A DNA stretch of 17,300 nt. Source: JBBIQS01 sp037442205. Lineage in GTDB: Bacteria; Myxococcota; Myxococcia; Myxococcales; UBA5297. The notes beneath the pieces are model-generated. The model saw nothing but the letters and a program-made list of their open reading frames with translations, had not been told where the DNA came from and searched no databases. The stretch covers positions 1-17,300 of the forward strand of contig JBBIQS010000132.1 of NCBI GenBank assembly GCA_037442205.1, written 5' to 3'. Numbering within the stretch: the stretch's first letter is position 1; every line of letters starts with the position of its first letter. A program made the position numbers and the translations under genes. Below, piece by piece: positions 14,667-17,300 of this stretch.

Positions 14667-15059
14667 TCAATGCCCACCGGGACCGAACGCAGCCACCTTT
14701 CGCTGCAGATTTGCAACTACAAGTGACCGGCACTCCAAAGCTCTCGACAGCTTTGAGGCCACAAATGAGGTCACTCCTTCGTACATCGAATCAAACTCTG
14801 CCAGCTCCTGACCTTGCTGGAGCGGAACCAGCTGCAGTTGGTAGTCGTACTCCGAAAACTCAATTCCGCAGTCATCCTCAAGACCATGATCGCGAAATAA
14901 TCGCCACTCGATGCAGAGCGCCCTCGTACTGCATCTAACGCCTACATCGCTTTCGTTCTTATGAAAAGAGTGCCCGACGATGTTAGCGAGAGCATCCTGC
15001 ACCGCCTCGATCCCGACGGCGCAATCCAGAAACACGCTCAGAGGCTTCACCGTCTTCAT
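14667..15059 (-). CDS. Hypothetical protein of lower GC, 130 residues
   Basis: The product begins MKTVKPLSVFLDCAVGIEAV and contains CSTRALCIEWRLFRDHGLED, then EYDYQLQLVPL, then DSMYEGVTSFVASKLS and CRSLVVANLQRKVAAF. It looks like a normal soluble alpha/beta protein with balanced composition, unlike the Arg/Pro/Ser-rich shadow frames around it. I do not recognise a family. The ATG at 15059 is chosen because GAGG lies 6 bases upstream; ATGs at 15095 and 15125 are in frame with weaker sites, and the latter would give 152 residues. Its GC content is plainly below that of the flanking genes, suggesting recent acquisition. It is divergent from pgi, and its end touches R1 copy C. Confidence 0.65.
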   Translation of the reverse strand: MKTVKPLSVFLDCAVGIEAVQDALANIVGHSFHKNESDVGVRCSTRALCIEWRLFRDHGLEDDCGIEFSEYDYQLQLVPLQQGQELAEFDSMYEGVTSFVASKLSRALECRSLVVANLQRKVAAFGPGGH

Positions 15060-15125
15060 CTCGGACCTCACCGGAAGAACTACCAGAGGTTGCATCCCGG
15101 TCTTCACTTTACAGAGGACCTGCAT

Positions 15126-15364
15126 CAGCGGCGACCCCTAGGGAAATCCCCTGCCTCGGCCACCGCGCATCCGCGAGCGCCAAGCCGAAGGCTGCTCGGC
15201 ACCCGCGCCGACACCCCGCTCCGCGAATTTCCCTCCTTTCGCGCTCGCCGCTGGCTTCCCGCGCAAAGCGAAGCCCTCCTTGCCGAGTCGAGACCATCGC
15301 GGATCGCCCTGATCCACGCCGACACGGTCGCGCCCCCGCAATCCCCGCCCGCCCGCCCCCGCTC
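15126..15364. other. Gap upstream of pgi
   Basis: Beyond the in-frame alternative start at 15125 of the minus-strand gene, this stretch is C-rich and non-coding on inspection. The pgi reading frame is open through it back to 14961, but the residues are Arg/Pro/Ser-rich and unlike glucose-6-phosphate isomerase. Its right end carries the AATCCCCGCCC block shared with 13752-13763. Confidence 0.45.
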
Positions 15365-15373
15365 TGCTATCCT
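15365..15373 (+). promoter_or_regulatory. Probable pgi promoter, extended -10 TGCTATCCT (copy F)
   Basis: TGCTATCCT lies 35 bases before the pgi ATG and fits an extended -10 element. Transcription would begin near 15380 and leave a short leader containing the AGGAG site. The same motif with the same flanks occurs at 12869 and, with one change, at 13778. No good -35 hexamer is seen about 17 bases upstream. Confidence 0.5.
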
Positions 15374-15407
15374 CCCGCGGCCTTTTTCCAACCCCAGGAG
15401 CCGCGCC

Positions 15408-17069
<1,662 letters not shown>

Positions 17070-17088
17070 GCGGCCCTCGCCTGCCGTC

Positions 17089-17112
17089 CCCGAGGCCTCA
17101 TGAGGCCTCGGG
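17089..17112. terminator. Perfect 24 bp palindrome after pgi, probable terminator
   Basis: Arms CCCGAGGCCTCA and TGAGGCCTCGGG meet without a spacer, 19 bases after the pgi stop codon. As RNA this gives a 10 bp GC-rich stem with a CATG loop. No T-run follows, so it is not a classic intrinsic terminator, but hairpins without a T-run are common at gene ends in GC-rich bacteria. A regulator binding site for the next gene is an alternative. Confidence 0.55.
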
Positions 17113-17300
17113 ACTTCGCCTATATAAGGATGCGGGCGGCCCAGTGAACACTCCAGGGCTCGTCCGGCGGCAGCTTGGATTCCGACGGCCGTCGCTGCCC
17201 AGGGCACAACGCCCGCCCCTTGCTGACGCGCGGGGCTCCCATCGTCCCTGGCCCCCGATCACTTTCCGGCTTTCTCTTCGAGGCCTCGACAGCCTCTCTG
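17113..17300. other. Right-end non-coding stretch with a TATATAAG sequence
   Basis: No supported frame lies here. The AT-rich CTATATAAGG near 17120-17129 stands out in GC-rich surroundings and could be a -10 region for a gene beyond the window. The GAGGCCTC core of the palindrome recurs near the very end of the window. Confidence 0.3.

Noticed and set aside
14224..14733. Minus-strand frames across the repeat cluster with Arg/Ser-rich, repeated translations
   Set aside because: The apparent protein repeats simply reflect R1 and R2 DNA repeats. There is no start signal or domain.
14961..15407. N-terminal extension of pgi by 149 residues
   Set aside because: The extra residues are Arg/Pro/Ser-rich and unlike the family. 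AGGAG and a promoter-like motif place the start at 15408.
17113..17300. Possible tRNA or small RNA after pgi
   Set aside because: No cloverleaf arms or conserved tRNA loop sequence could be made out on either strand.

Overview
The window is GC-rich bacterial DNA. Two large secreted lipoproteins of a style common in Myxococcota (former Deltaproteobacteria) dominate it: an RCC1-like propeller protein and a Kelch protein with paired-cysteine ends. Long gaps holding repeats and gene debris fit the same origin, so a soil-type Myxococcota or relative is the best guess. This rests on protein style only, because there is no rRNA or other phylogenetic marker here.

Layout. 1-123: C-terminal end of a YdeI/OmpD-associated-type protein. 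315-2930 (+): rph, a full-length rifamycin phosphotransferase. 3125-3466 and 3570-3872 (-): two small genes, the first a nucleoside 2-deoxyribosyltransferase-like protein. 4203-6860 (+): RCC1-like lipoprotein, followed by 6927-7457 (+), a small membrane-anchored protein. 7458-8494: a gene graveyard with a dispersed repeat, a frameshifted membrane-protein remnant, an IS66 transposase remnant and a chemotaxis-receptor C-terminal fragment. 8495-12439 (-): a 1314-residue Kelch lipoprotein. 12440-13046: a long gap with palindromes, a 52-53 bp tandem repeat and a promoter-like motif. 13047-13931 (+): dihydrofolate reductase/RibD-family protein that seems to have lost its stop codon. 14003-14287 (+): small unknown gene. 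14288-14666: repeat cluster. 14667-15059 (-): unknown gene of visibly lower GC. 15408-17069 (+): pgi, glucose-6-phosphate isomerase, with a perfect palindrome just after it that probably acts as terminator.

The genes do not form one pathway. pgi is housekeeping, rph is an accessory resistance gene, the two propeller lipoproteins are probably surface or periplasmic, and the rest are orphans. The most distinctive feature is a family of degenerate intergenic repeats (R1, R2 and a promoter-like motif), with all copies in one orientation. They occupy nearly every gap from 7.4 to 15.4 kb, and one copy has been captured in the reading frame of the reductase-family gene. No RNA gene, CRISPR array or intact mobile element was seen.
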